This document shows, piece after piece, positions 33,484-43,866 of a stretch of 64,000 bases of DNA (position 1 is its first letter; each line of letters begins with the position of its first letter). The translations under genes were made by a program, and so were the position numbers. A model generated the notes under the pieces. That model was not told the origin of the DNA. It did no database searches and saw only the letters and a list, made by a program, of their open reading frames with translations. The stretch is from Romanomermis culicivorax (lineage: Eukaryota; Nematoda; Enoplea; Mermithida; Mermithidae), in contig CAWUHX010000256.1 of the NCBI GenBank assembly GCA_963922205.1, forward strand, positions 62,001 to 126,000. The letters run 5' to 3'.

Positions 33484-33708
33484 GCTGTGGCGTTGCTGAA
33501 CTTACAGCCCGGCTAATTGCAACTCGTGTTGGGAGATCTCAACCTATGCGCCGCCCAAAATTGGCTCAAACAACCCCAAGGACTCCATCAGTCCCACTGC
33601 GCAAAACCGGAGATTTCTTCCGCCACCCCAATGACGGCCTGTAGTGGTGGTGCCCTTCCCCTAGCATTTTTAATTATTTCTTGAGAATCGCTTGGGGCGA
33701 TCTACCGC
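33484..33708 (+). other. Element A 3' untranslated region before the PPT
   Basis: No ORF is supported. The last part (TTATTTCTTGAGAATCGCTT) is shared with element D. Confidence 0.4.
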
Positions 33709-33720
33709 AAGGGGGAGGGG
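33709..33720 (+). promoter_or_regulatory. Element A polypurine tract
   Basis: AAGGGGGAGGGG directly abuts the 3' LTR start TGTTGTAG. The same tract precedes the LTR of element D at 62,107-62,118. Confidence 0.85.
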
Positions 33721-34251
33721 TGTTGTAGCGTGTTTCGGCCGATTTTAGTCATTTTTGTCAAACCACGCATGAGGCCCGCAGGTAGCAAGTGGAGTGAGCA
33801 ACACGGACCATCAACAGTCGTCTTACTGTAGCACATGTCAGTACGCGCTGTCTCACTCATTGTCTCTCATATTCCGAATATGTTTTTATTATTGAATGTG
33901 TGCCCCACTGGTCACTTATTTCTACTTGCCACCACCACGCACGCAATTCATTATTCCTATTTCCAGGAGTGATTCGTCTGTTTTCTCGCCCAGTATCGTT
34001 TGTAAGTAAGTGTTTTCTGATTTAGTAGATAAAAGTAGAAAAGTCTCTCTTTTCGGTTTATACTTAATTAGGGAGACAATTAAGAAAACGTCTTTTCCTT
34101 AATTGGTGGGGTAATTAGTCTTGGGTTTAAGTACAATTAATTAGGTTAATCGGGCAAGCATGGGCGTGGGAAACACGTACATTAAGGACGAATCCTGGGA
34201 TCCCAATCCTGCCGTGACTCATCAGTGCCCGACGCATTTACAAACACAACA
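33721..34251 (+). repeat. Element A 3' LTR
   Basis: This 531-base copy starts TGTTGTAGCGTG and ends AAACACAACA. It pairs with 21,946-22,491. A CCCAGTGCG-type segment of the 5' copy is missing here, and point differences are scattered. Confidence 0.92.
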
Positions 34252-34255
34252 TGTA
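34252..34255. repeat. Target-site duplication, right copy (TGTA)
   Basis: Matches TGTA at 21,942-21,945. Confidence 0.7.
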
Positions 34256-34720
34256 TTAGCTACTGTCTTTTGAAAATTTTCACTCGAATCATTACTTATT
34301 TTGTCCAAAAAATGTGTTCCTGTTCGAAAGGATCATGGTTGATTGAGGTATTCAAGCAACATATTCCAGCCACAGCTGCTAATCAATTAGAAACATCAGA
34401 AGAACGAGTTGAAGAAATCTGAGCAAAAATGATGATAAGCTTATCATTTTTATTTTTGAGCAAAAGTTAATCCCGTGTTTTGCAAAGACAAAATTCAATG
34501 CTTAAAATTGAGTTCTCTGCAAAACATTACGATTACTACAAAACAAAACAAATTTTCGAAGGAAGTAGATGGATTTGCAACACCCTGCGTAAGGTAAAAG
34601 AGTGTGGCAGGAACAATCTATCTGGACTACTGCATAAGGATTGTGCCAAATTATTTGCAGTTAGGAAAGTTCAATTCTTGTTGCCAACATAATGAAAATA
34701 TGTCTTATGATTTGTTTAAC
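34256..34720. other. Host intron sequence right of element A
   Basis: This is the continuation of the intron that received element A. It contains the palindrome ATGATAAGCTTATCAT and small ORFs without recognisable content. Confidence 0.4.
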
Positions 34721-34967
34721 CTCCAATGAACGTTGATCAGCAATTTCGTGTTCCAGTATGTGAGCAGCTTCAGCATAACCATTTTCCATATTGAACGCTC
34801 CTGAATAAACATGACATATAGATGTAAGTAGTACTCTGATCCAGTACATGGCAATTGGTTCAGCACATACCTATCTTACATTTTTTAAGGAAAGGGTTAT
34901 CAGGCCCTCCAACAGTGTACCACAAAAGACTACAGTAATATTGGTCAACTCGACCATTGCGAACAAT
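34721..34967 (-). CDS. Host gene, upstream exons beyond element A
   Basis: Exon 34,800-34,721 (80 bases) follows TTTATTCAG and reads FNMENGYAEAAHILEHEIAD in its middle. It leaves phase 0, which agrees with the phase-0 start of the next exon at 21,797 across the element A intron. A 70-base intron (GTATGTG to ATTCAG) separates it from an upstream exon ending at 34,871, open to at most 34,967 (QYYCSLLWYTVGGPDNPF within it). That junction also keeps phase (1+2). The donor at 34,720 (GTTAAAC) is weak. The exact 5' limit of the upper exon is unresolved. Confidence 0.5.
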
Positions 34968-35480
34968 TCAATCAGGCATAAATTTTATGTGTCAACTTTT
35001 TAGGATCTAAAATTGTTGAAGTATCATATGACCAGCAAACGATTAGTTGTGGCTGGCAATGTAAAGTGCTTTATTCCACTTCTAGTATACCACACATTTA
35101 CCTGAACTGATACTATTCATTTTTTATCAATTAAAATTTATAAATATAAATACACATTCACAATAAAATCGTTCTTGCACATAACATTTTTGTTCTTTTT
35201 GTTTTGATTATTTTTGCATAACTTTGTGTGTTCGATGTGGGCCATAAAGGCAAAAGTTTTTTAGTGTTAGTTGGATATTAAATAAAAGAAGGTCGTACTC
35301 ATTCTCTCTGGAAAATATGCTGGCTGCAAAGCTTTTGCTGCTATTGTCGTCCCACCCAGCACCCCACTTGATTCTTGGTTGAGCGATTTACCTTACTCGC
35401 CTATACCCAAGGCCTTGTCCATTCAAAGTTCGAACTGGTCCTCCCCTCCACCCTTTCGTCCATCACCACACAATCTTCCA
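34968..35480 (+). repeat. Presumed 5' LTR of element B (outer end unresolved)
   Basis: The stretch ends ATCTTCCA immediately before CTGGTGACC, the same primer-binding sequence as element A. TATAAATATAAATA at about 35,130 and AAATAAAAG at about 35,280 could be its promoter and polyadenylation signals. The matching 3' LTR is missing because element B is truncated, so the left edge cannot be set; part of this interval is host sequence. Confidence 0.4.
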
Positions 35481-35778
35481 CTGGTGACCTTACCAGTTTG
35501 GATTAGGAAGGGTACAGGTAAGTGAGGTAAGTTGTTTACTTGTTATTTATTTTGTTTAGTTGTTGACGTGCATGATATTTTGTATATTGTTCTTGTTTTT
35601 GCACATTTTTCTTTTGTTTTCTTTCAAAAATCGAACCAAAGCGATTTTCTCATGTTCGATTGGAAGACCAATATTATTGAGTATAAGCCAGTCTTAAACT
35701 CATGTCTTAGCCACTGTCGAAAGTGACCACCCCACCCCTTGACGCTGGCGACCCACTCCCACACAATAACTGCCCACA

Positions 35779-36622
35779 ATGACGCCCCCCACCCAAGAAA
35801 AACTGGATCTCATAGCGTTGCAAATGGAGAGAATGATGATCCTCCTAGGACAAATGAAGAATCAGATCATCACCCAGCAGCAAAAGATTACGGATCTTGA
35901 AACATGCAATTTTCCCATGAATACATCTAATGTGGGATTTCCTCCTCACTCTTTGGGCCCATTGCCCACGGAGCAAGGTGAATATGGGTTAGTGAATCCA
36001 CCCCATACCTTGCCGGCCGAAATTTCCTGTGACAATGACATCAGCAAAGATGCTTTCCAATTGACTCCAAAAGAAATGTTGCAAATTTCCAACCAAATCT
36101 AACAAGGAGTATCTCATTTTACCCTTCAAATGGGTATCAAACCAAAGTTAGTGTTGCAATTTTTTAAAACTTCAGATCAGCAGTTTAGAAATAATCCTCC
36201 CTTACCCAAAAGTGTTAAACTCAAAATCATATGACGAACCATCAACCCCAACATTCATCACTTTATGGAAAACCATGCTTCCTACGAAGATGCTAAACAA
36301 ATTATTATAAGCTTTTTAGCCTCCCCTGGAACCTTAAGTGACCTTCACTGTGAATGGTCCACTATTTCTCAGGGAGATTTCCAAAGTTGTGTACATTTTG
36401 TTAATCAATTATATTCTTATGCACCTACTCTTTTTCAGGATAAAACGGAAAAAGGAGAGAGACCAGGTGATAATTACACAATTTTATAGCAAATCATCTC
36501 CGATGATGCAGGCCAGGATGGATAAACATAGAGGACAAATCGTTTCACTCCAGGATTTAGTTACATTCTGTAACAACTTGGAAAAGGAATTAAAGATTCA
36601 AGATAAATTGTTTGAGCAATAA
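35779..36622 (+). pseudogene. gag: Element B Gag, coiled-coil and capsid part
   Basis: The frame begins [20 protein letters not shown] with a heptad-rich helix ([20 protein letters not shown]). Further segments at 36,265-36,489 and 36,338-36,622 carry capsid-like helices (CVHFVNQLYSYAPTLF) in two frames. A TAA at about 36,100 and frameshifts break it. Confidence 0.55.
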
Positions 36623-36877
36623 CTTGCAGAAACACCATCGCCTCCCAATCAACAAAACAAAATTGCCGGAGCAAGTAAGCCACATATCCAACCAGGATCC
36701 CTGCTGCCACCACAATCCTTCAACAGATTTAGAGGTAATAATTTCAGAAATTCACCCAGTAATTTATCCTACAGAGGGCGAGGAAACCAAAATATAGACC
36801 CTCAGCACAGCAGTTATACCAGTAACCCTTCCTGGCATCAGCAGCAACCACCCCCTGCACCACCTCCTGCATCTCCC

Positions 36878-37327
36878 ATGCCTGCACCTGCGCTGCAACC
36901 TAACAATGACACTATTCTGGCTAATAATGCGCTTTTTGGTCAACTTATAGACATCTTAGAGAAAAATCAAATCCCGCCGCCAACCCCTGCAGCACCTGCT
37001 GCAGCTCTGCAACCACCAGGTATCTCAAGAACGCGCCTCTGCTGCCAATATCATTGTATGTTCGGTCACTCAACTGAGCGATGTGTGAAATTACAAGAAT
37101 ACGCAGCACAAAACCCCACAATAGATATTTCTGTTTACTACCATAACACCCCTGAAAATTTCTATCAACCTCCCCCACCCACACAATCTTCAACTCAACC
37201 ACGTTTTGTGACCCCTTATACTTGTGGAGGTTTTGGTAGTTATACCACACCTTCGGGGAGACCACCTACGTGGAAACCCACATATATTACAGTAACCTGC
37301 TGCATATGCCAAATATTCAAAGTATAG
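36878..37327 (+). CDS. gag: Element B nucleocapsid segment
   Basis: After a proline/alanine-rich stretch comes a CX2HX4HX4C zinc knuckle at 37,043-37,084 (CQYHCMFGHSTERC). A Gln/Pro/Tyr-rich tail follows. It would bind element RNA. Open for 149 codons, but detached from the capsid frame. Confidence 0.6.
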   Translation: MPAPALQPNNDTILANNALFGQLIDILEKNQIPPPTPAAPAAALQPPGISRTRLCCQYHCMFGHSTERCVKLQEYAAQNPTIDISVYYHNTPENFYQPPPPTQSSTQPRFVTPYTCGGFGSYTTPSGRPPTWKPTYITVTCCICQIFKV

Positions 37328-37628
37328 GGGAGAATGCAAATATGCAAAACCAGTTCCCGCCACAGTACCATAATCCCAAATATGTAGTATCTTTTCCACC
37401 TTTAACTCCTAATCTGAATCAAAATACTGCCGCCCCATTTGCACAATATAATCCTATTCATACTTCCAGGAATAAGTTACAGGCAAACAGTAAGCATGAG
37501 TCAAACATTACCAATGCTGAAGAAAATCAAACAATGTCATTTCATAGCAAGGATTCTACACATCTGAAGGAAAAAACTAGAGGTGATAAAAGTAAAATTC
37601 ACAAAATTCAACTATTTTTCAGGACACA

Positions 37629-38115
37629 ATGGATCCTGCCAAGGACATTATTTCCGCCCTCAGTGGGAATGATAGCAGTCTCAGATATTTTTGTCAGTTA
37701 GCGCCAAAAGAAGGTATGTTTTTTCAAACATATTGTAAAATGCAATCCCTGGAAATCAAAGCCAAGATAGGTAATTGGAGGGGTTTAGCACTGTTGGACG
37801 CTGGGGCCATGACTTCCATTATGGGACGTGACATGTACCAACACATTACTCATATGAACCCTAGAAATTTGCCCACCTCGTGATTATTACAGTTGCCAAC
37901 AGTCAGCGACCTTGGGACCAGTCCATTTCTATATGAAACTCGAACATTTGGGCACACACAGTATCCACTTTACTGTGTTGGTATCACCTTCATCCACGAT
38001 CATTTTGGGTACAAATTTTTTAGCACATGAAGTTATCCAAGCAATTTTCGATTTTCGAAATAGGACTCTTACTATTGTGTTCAGAGTGGTCACAGCAACC
38101 ACTTCAACTAGGAAT
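37629..38115 (+). pseudogene. pro: Element B protease, catalytic motif altered
   Basis: LALLDAGAMTSIMGRDMY marks the active-site region, with D-A-G in place of the usual D-T/S-G. TIILGTNFLAHEV (about 37,998-38,036) is the second conserved block. A stop at 37,881-37,883 separates the two blocks. The Thr/Ser to Ala change fits a decayed copy. Confidence 0.55.
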
Positions 38116-38144
38116 TGTTGCAAAAGGAGAGCGTTTTTCCTGCT

Positions 38145-38217
38145 GCTTGGTTGGCTCAGTTGGTTAGAGCGTGGGGATGGTAGCCGCAAGGTCCTGGGTT
38201 CAAGTCCCAGACCGAGC
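38145..38217 (+). tRNA. tRNA-like sequence, probably a tRNA-derived SINE or pseudogene
   Basis: The cloverleaf is readable. The acceptor GCTTGGT pairs with ACCGAGC, including one G-T pair. The D stem is GCTC/GAGC with a box A (TGGCTCAGTTGG). The T arm is CTGGG-TTCAAGT-CCCAG with a box B (GGTTCAAGTCC). The anticodon loop ATGGTAG would give GGT (Thr), an anticodon normally absent from eukaryotic nuclear genomes, and the anticodon stem (TGGGG/CCGCA) has a G-G mismatch. It sits inside the broken pol of element B, with about 70 bases of unrelated sequence after it. A SINE head or tRNA pseudogene is more likely than a working tRNA. Confidence 0.5.
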
Positions 38218-38289
38218 CTAACTTTTACTGAAGCCCTGAGTGGCGGGAAAAGGTTGCCTCAACACTGGTGGCCCTTGATGGTCCACCAA

Positions 38290-40150
38290 CAAACAGGTAA
38301 ATTTCAATATCCAACATCCAGAGTCGCCATTGAGGGCTTCAATGCTTCCTCCCCTGCCAACCACGTCATCCATTAACCAGATTGTGTCAGCTCACCCAGT
38401 GATATTGGTCAAAAACGTTTTGATTCAACCTTACACGGACCACGTTATTCTTGGTACGATTTGGTCACCTACAAATTCACAACCCCTTCTCCATGTGTGG
38501 TCACTTCTGACGATCTTTCCTCGTGATTATCGATTGAACCAGCCATCATTAACAGACACATCAAGCGCTTCCCCGTAGTGGTCATAAAAAATTCAAGTGA
38601 GACCATAAAAGTAAGCAAAAATGAAGTTATAGGCAAAGTAGCTATGCTTGTGCATGAGGTCATGACCTCAACTAATGCCATTACGAATTCTGATGACAAA
38701 ACAACTCAAAAATTTCTACCTTACATGAACAAAATGGTTGTGAAATCCTATTTAGAAAGTGCTGAAAAAGGCAAATTGCGTGAATCCCTGCTGGCAAACC
38801 ACTCAGCTTTTAGTTTAGCAGGCGATCCACCTACAGTCACCCATCTAGTGCAACATAGTATAGACACAGGAGATGCGAAACCCATAGCCAAACATTATTA
38901 TCGCGCCTATCCAACAATGCCACATAGTCCGAGAGCACATCCAGGACATGCTTGATAAACAGGTAATAGAACCCAGTCACCTTGATAAATAGGTAATAGA
39001 ACCTAGCGGCCCCCTTATTCTTGGTATCCAAGAAGGATGAATCTTGGTGACCTGTAGTAGACTTTAGGGGCATAAATGATGTTACCAAAGATGACAGATA
39101 CCCTCTCCCAAAGATGGATGACTACTCAGACAACTTGGGAGGGGCTAAGTATATTACAATGCTCGATTGAAAAAGTGGGTACCGGCAAGTACCAATGGCA
39201 CCAGATTCCAAAGAAAGATTGGCATTCATCTGACAAGACCGACTGTGTCAGTTTATGGTTATGCTTTTTGGCCTTAGAAACGCCCCCATGGAGTTCCAAC
39301 GGCTTATGGAAAGAGTGTTGCAGCCATACATTTGTTAAATTTGTCTTGTTTACATTGATGATATTATTATTTTTTTCCGAAACTTTCGAGCAACATTTAG
39401 GAAACTTTCAAATTGTTTTTGACTGTTTGCAGGCTGCCAATTTGACACTCAAACCCGAGAAGTGTCATTTTTTGCCAAAGCAAGTCAGTTTTCTAGGACA
39501 CATACTAAGCATAATTGGAATCATGCCGGATCCAAAGAAAATCAAGGCCATTACTGAATTCGACTTTCCACGTGACCAAAAAGCCCTACAACGATTTTTG
39601 GGCATGGTCCAGTGGTGTAAACAATTTATTAAAGGCCTTGACAAAATGGCAGACCCTTCATGCAAACTTATAAAAAAGCATGTTAAATGGGAAATTACTG
39701 AAGACCATGTTTCTTCTTTTAAGGCTATCAAAGTGACACTAACATCAGCCCCATCATTGTGCTACCCTGTATACAGTGGCTCCGCTACATTTGTTATTCA
39801 AACTGATGCTAACAGAACAGCAATCGGAGCTATGCTGTACCAAGAAACTGTCATGGATAAATGGACGATTGCATATTCCAGCTGAAAATTATCCAAACAT
39901 GAAACCCGTTTTTCCACCACAGAATGAGAGTGTTTAGCAGTAGTTTATGGCTTTCAGATGTATCCTCATTATCTTTTTGGATCAAAAGTTATCATAAGAA
40001 CCATCCATAAACCCCTTATAAGCATGTTCAAAAATACCTTAGTTCAGAAAAATCTAGGTCTTCAGAAATCCTCTATTCTTGTAAATTCTTTTAATTTTTC
40101 TGTAGAATACATCCATGGAAAAGAGAAGCATTTGCAGATTTTCTAAGTCG
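38290..40150 (+). pseudogene. pol: Element B RT and RNase H, broken
   Basis: After the linker (HPVILVKNVLIQPYTDHVIL) come GDAKPIAKHYYRAYP, RT fragments in several frames with [10 protein letters not shown] near 39,345-39,375, and a long open segment 39,076-39,885. That segment has LTLKPEKCHFLPKQVSFLGH, FVIQTDANRTAIGAMLYQ and the RNase H core. RNase H ends IHGKE and DFLSRK near 40,140. A 22-base near-repeat (CCTTGATAAAT...AATAGAACC) at 38,958-39,003 and many indels show decay. Confidence 0.7.
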
Positions 40151-40400
40151 AAAATATGATGTGGATCAACCAGGCAAGGATAAACCATCAACGTTGGCCC
40201 TGAATACAATTGGCGATACAATCAATGTTGTCCAAACATGAGCAAAATCCAGGCAGAAACTGGCTCCACAGCTACAAAATGACCTGAAAGTTGTTTTTTC
40301 ACACACATGAAAAGATGAGGAGATATTGGACACCCTGCCTGATACCCAACATAGTTCAAAACATTTAGTCATCAAACCAGCATTTATAACTATGTTAGGG

Positions 40401-40721
40401 TTGCTGTAGGTGGACATGTTGGACTGCAGGCGTTGATGGGTAGGTGGTGGATGCAGTGGGAAGTGTTGGATGTACAAAAATTTAGATAGATTTATTTTGC
40501 CACACTTTCTTGTGTTTTTAGTTATTTTTCATTGTGTCTTGTTTGTTTGAAATTGATGCTTGACCCCTCCCTTTTATTTAATATTTGTTATTTTTTATTT
40601 GTGTTAGCCTCATCATATTGTCACCCAGTATAAGCTCAACATGGTTATACGCTTTGTTTCGTGAGTGTAATGGAGTGTCAATAAAATTAGGAAATTGGAG
40701 ACCAGGGAAGGAACTTCTCAA
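40401..40721. other. No gene seen
   Basis: AT-rich sequence after the truncated element B, with AATAAAATT near 40,680 as a possible polyadenylation string. Nothing else is supported. Confidence 0.3.
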
Positions 40722-41100
40722 TCAGAAATCACAATTTTGTGCCTGAGGTTCGGGGATCTTTCTGGCGACGTATATGTGCATCAGGTGAGAGTTTTGAAGT
40801 ATTTGTAATTTGTTTGCCTGTAGTTGAACTGTTGCAACTTCCTTTGTGTAAACCCAAAGGACAGTCTCATCATCCAACACCCACAGCAGTCCGACAACTA
40901 CAGCTTGTGTATTTTCATACAGCGCTTTCATCCATGTTAAATATTTTTTCAAAGTTAAAAGCTTCTAGTGTGTTACAGATAAACAGCCTATTCAGGGAGT
41001 TAAAGGCTTTGTCTATATCAATTGACATAGATATCCAATGTACTCCGTCCTCATAGTGTCCGGTAAAGTCTGGCAAGTAGATCTCAAGGCCCTGTAACAT
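40722..41100 (-). pseudogene. Non-LTR (LINE) reverse transcriptase fragment
   Basis: On the minus strand, 41,100-40,915 reads MSIDIDKAFNSLNRLFICNT and LEAFNFEKIF. This matches the LINE RT block with the first catalytic aspartate (IDFxKAFDS) and the following helix. A second frame, 40,952-40,722, continues with KKYLTWMKALYENTQAVVV. The two are offset by a frameshift. Neither the endonuclease nor the FADD box is present, so this is a short dead fragment. Confidence 0.65.
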
Positions 41101-43865
41101 GGATGGTTTGATGAAAGTATATCTTTTGAAAGGTCAAGTCTGGTCAAGTTCAAGGTGTAAAGAAAGTCCGACATATGTCAATAACCTAATTTGAATATAA
41201 GTCGATGAGGTTTCCTTCATTCTTATTTGTAACTCGACTCAAAAATACAACAAAATATAAAAGCATTTTAGTAAAAAACTTAGAGATTAAGATCTCAAAG
41301 CCCATTCAGGAGTGAAAAATCCACGAATTTTTGTCTGTGTCTCTTACAGGCCATTTGCAGAAAGCCCATTTCAGAAGTGAAAAAATCTGATGCTTTTATG
41401 TCCCCGACAACTGGCAACAGTCCGCAAGAGTCACTGACTGCATTTCAGAAATGGGCTTCATTCAAAAAGAGCAATAAAGTGCTAAAAATGGGCAAAAGTT
41501 TTTGGAAAGTAACTCATTTCATTTTTCAATAATGGCTCGTTTTAGCTGTTTGCAATCTGCTGTGTTGCAAGCAGTGTTGCTTTGATGAGCTTGACACCAA
41601 TGCACCCTAGACTGAATAGCCAAGGGACGATTATGGTTGAAAATTTGGCGGTGACCATTTTGATGACGAAAATTAGGAATATTATGAGGGCAAGGGGTAT
41701 TGCAGGAGGGTCTTGACTTTCGTCAGTCAGAAAAGCAGAATGAGTCGAGTGAGTACATGGAGTGAACAAGGATTAAGTAATTTTGTGTAAAGTATCAACC
41801 ATCTGTTGATCAAGGTAGGGGATTTTGGTTACAGGAGCAGAATTATCCGTAAAATGGATGACAGTTCTATTTTTGAGATTTTAGTGGTGGGAATTATTAC
41901 TGGAGAGTAGTGCTTAAGATGATGAAAAATTCCCTACTCGGGTATCTGTTTATCCATTATCTGGGTACCCCATTTATATGGGTATATATTTTAATTGCAT
42001 AAATTTTAAAAGCTCTAAACATCAGCTAGGCTAACTTTTCTGACCATACAGCATAAATAACACCAAGAATCATAATTGATTTGGTGCCGGAAAGTTTTGG
42101 TATTTTCTATTTTAAAATGCATACACATGCATTTCTGGACAGGAAATCCTATAACCTGACTGAATTAGTAAATGGGTGCAAGAATTCACTTTTCCGTACT
42201 CGACATTACCTTCACATTCATCAGCTTTTAGATAAACTCTTGTGTGATGATGAAAATTGAGAACAAAAAATATATCTGAGTCAGTAATTTTATTCTATAA
42301 CTTATTTTATACACAGTGCATTGAAAAATAAGCAGTTTGATTCTTGACGCAACTTGGCTGCAGGAGATTACCCATGGTTTTTACTGTAGCACGCATTACA
42401 ACATGAGTTTTTTATACATGATAGTCACTTAGATATGCTATTGAACAATGCACACTGTGTTTAGACCACTTGGATGCTATATCCACATCACAGCGTGAAT
42501 TATGAAAACTATTTTTTGAGCATGGTTTTAAATGTTGTCCAGATCTTTTGAACTATGTGCTTCACTATCTTACTGTTTGGTGCAAATCAAATAGAGGTGT
42601 GCAGGCTATAATGTGGTGCATAAAAGTTCGTAGAAAATTGTGTGTATGTACTTACCATAGCAGTCATCCCACATCTATGCAAAATTGGTGAATCGGGTGA
42701 AGCCACAATTCAGCCAGAAATGGGGTGATTATTCATTCATGTTGCTTTTCTGTGTTGTGGGTGAGTGGCATCCATTAAGCATTGTTTGTTTATTTTTCCA
42801 CCTAGTAAAACAGAATGCTGACTGCCATAACTTACTTACATATTTCTTTAATTATATTATTATGGATAATAATTATGGTTCTTGCCCACCTAGTAGAGGA
42901 GGGCGCCAATTCACCAGGACAGATCACCAAGGAAAGACCTAGTCTTTCCTGGATATTGTTATAGTGAATTCTCTGTATTTGTGTTAGCCTTAATGGAAGC
43001 ATCTGGGAGGGCCGTGATTGCTTTTCAATTGTAAGAGTTAGAGATTCCAGTAACTTATTAGTGACTGAGGGTTGTGCTTAGTTCTGCTAAAGAACTGTTG
43101 CACTGTGTTCAGCCAATTACCTAAAGGAAGCTCCTTTTAGTGACCTATGGTAGATGGTTTGATACAAGCCCATAGACTCTTTAGTCATATTGCTGACATC
43201 TTCGTACTTAAGCAGAGAACTAAACATAACAAGAGGTGTCTTCTGACACTTGCAATGCAAAAGCCCGCAGAGTCACCTGAAGCACTAAAAAAATCGAAGG
43301 CTTTTACGAAGATTTAGGACTCAAGATGTCCAGAAATGCTGACGATTCAACCAATTTTTTCAACTTTGTACAACTTTACCAAGGACTCCGCATGGTACAA
43401 GGTGTGATGAGTCCAATAAATCTTTTGCACTGCCTATGGTATCTAGTACTATGAGCAAGCAAAAGGTGTCCAACTCATATGTCATAAGCGAGAAGGCTGA
43501 GGTGAATATGGATGCAGTAAGTGCGTCTGACACTGCACCTATAATGGCCAATAAGAATAATATCAATCATGGTATGGCGTTGCAAAAGAACTATTTACTG
43601 CTGATGATAGAGACACTGGAAATATTGTGCTTATCAATAGAGGACTGAAATGGTTCAAGGATCAAAATGATCTATTTATATGTGAAAGAGGAATGTTTTA
43701 AATGAGGTCGACAATGATTCAATACATATCGAGAATGGATGAGACCTTTTGGATATGATTTGGGATGAGTAGCATCAAGACCCATTGAATGAATTAGGAT
43801 TTGAGATGAGCCAAGAGGAGGACAAAATTCAATGGTTAAATTTCAAAATTAATAAAATGGCAGAT
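41101..43865. other. No gene recognised
   Basis: No reading frame here is convincing. It includes two GAAGTGAAAAAATC-like partial repeats near 41,300-41,450 and a near-perfect hairpin CCAAGGAAAGAC/GTCTTTCCTGG at 42,927-42,952. Weak protein-like content from about 43,400 (EKAEVNMDAVSASDTAPIMA) may be the beginning of element C's gag. Confidence 0.3.
42927..42952. other. Perfect-type hairpin
   Basis: CCAAGGAAAGAC followed by CTAG-centred complement TCTTTCCTGG. Role unknown; no poly(T) run or gene end is close by. Confidence 0.35.
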
Positions 43866-43866
43866 T

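Larger units (their letters stand above)
21946..34251 (+). mobile_element. Element A: 12.3 kb LTR retrotransposon with accessory coding block
   Basis: Two LTRs (21,946-22,491 and 33,721-34,251) enclose a decayed gag, protease, RNase H and integrase remnant. About 6.6 kb of further coding-type sequence lies between pol and the 3' LTR. The ends are TGTTGTAG and ACAACA, a TGTA target duplication flanks the element, and a polypurine tract abuts the 3' LTR. Compared with element D, most of the RT and much of the integrase are deleted. A MITE interrupts the accessory part. The element lies on the plus strand inside an intron of the minus-strand host gene. Confidence 0.9.
35481..40400 (+). mobile_element. 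Element B: truncated Ty3/Gypsy retrotransposon
   Basis: A primer-binding site is followed by gag, protease, RT, RNase H and the beginning of integrase, all in broken frames. It ends without a 3' LTR. A tRNA-like insertion lies between protease and RT. It is related to A/D in the primer-binding site and zinc-knuckle type, but the coding sequence is clearly diverged. Confidence 0.75.

Noticed and set aside
38145-38217. Functional tRNA-Thr(GGT) gene
   Set aside because: Anticodon unusual for eukaryotes, a mismatch in the anticodon stem, and its position inside a dead retrotransposon.
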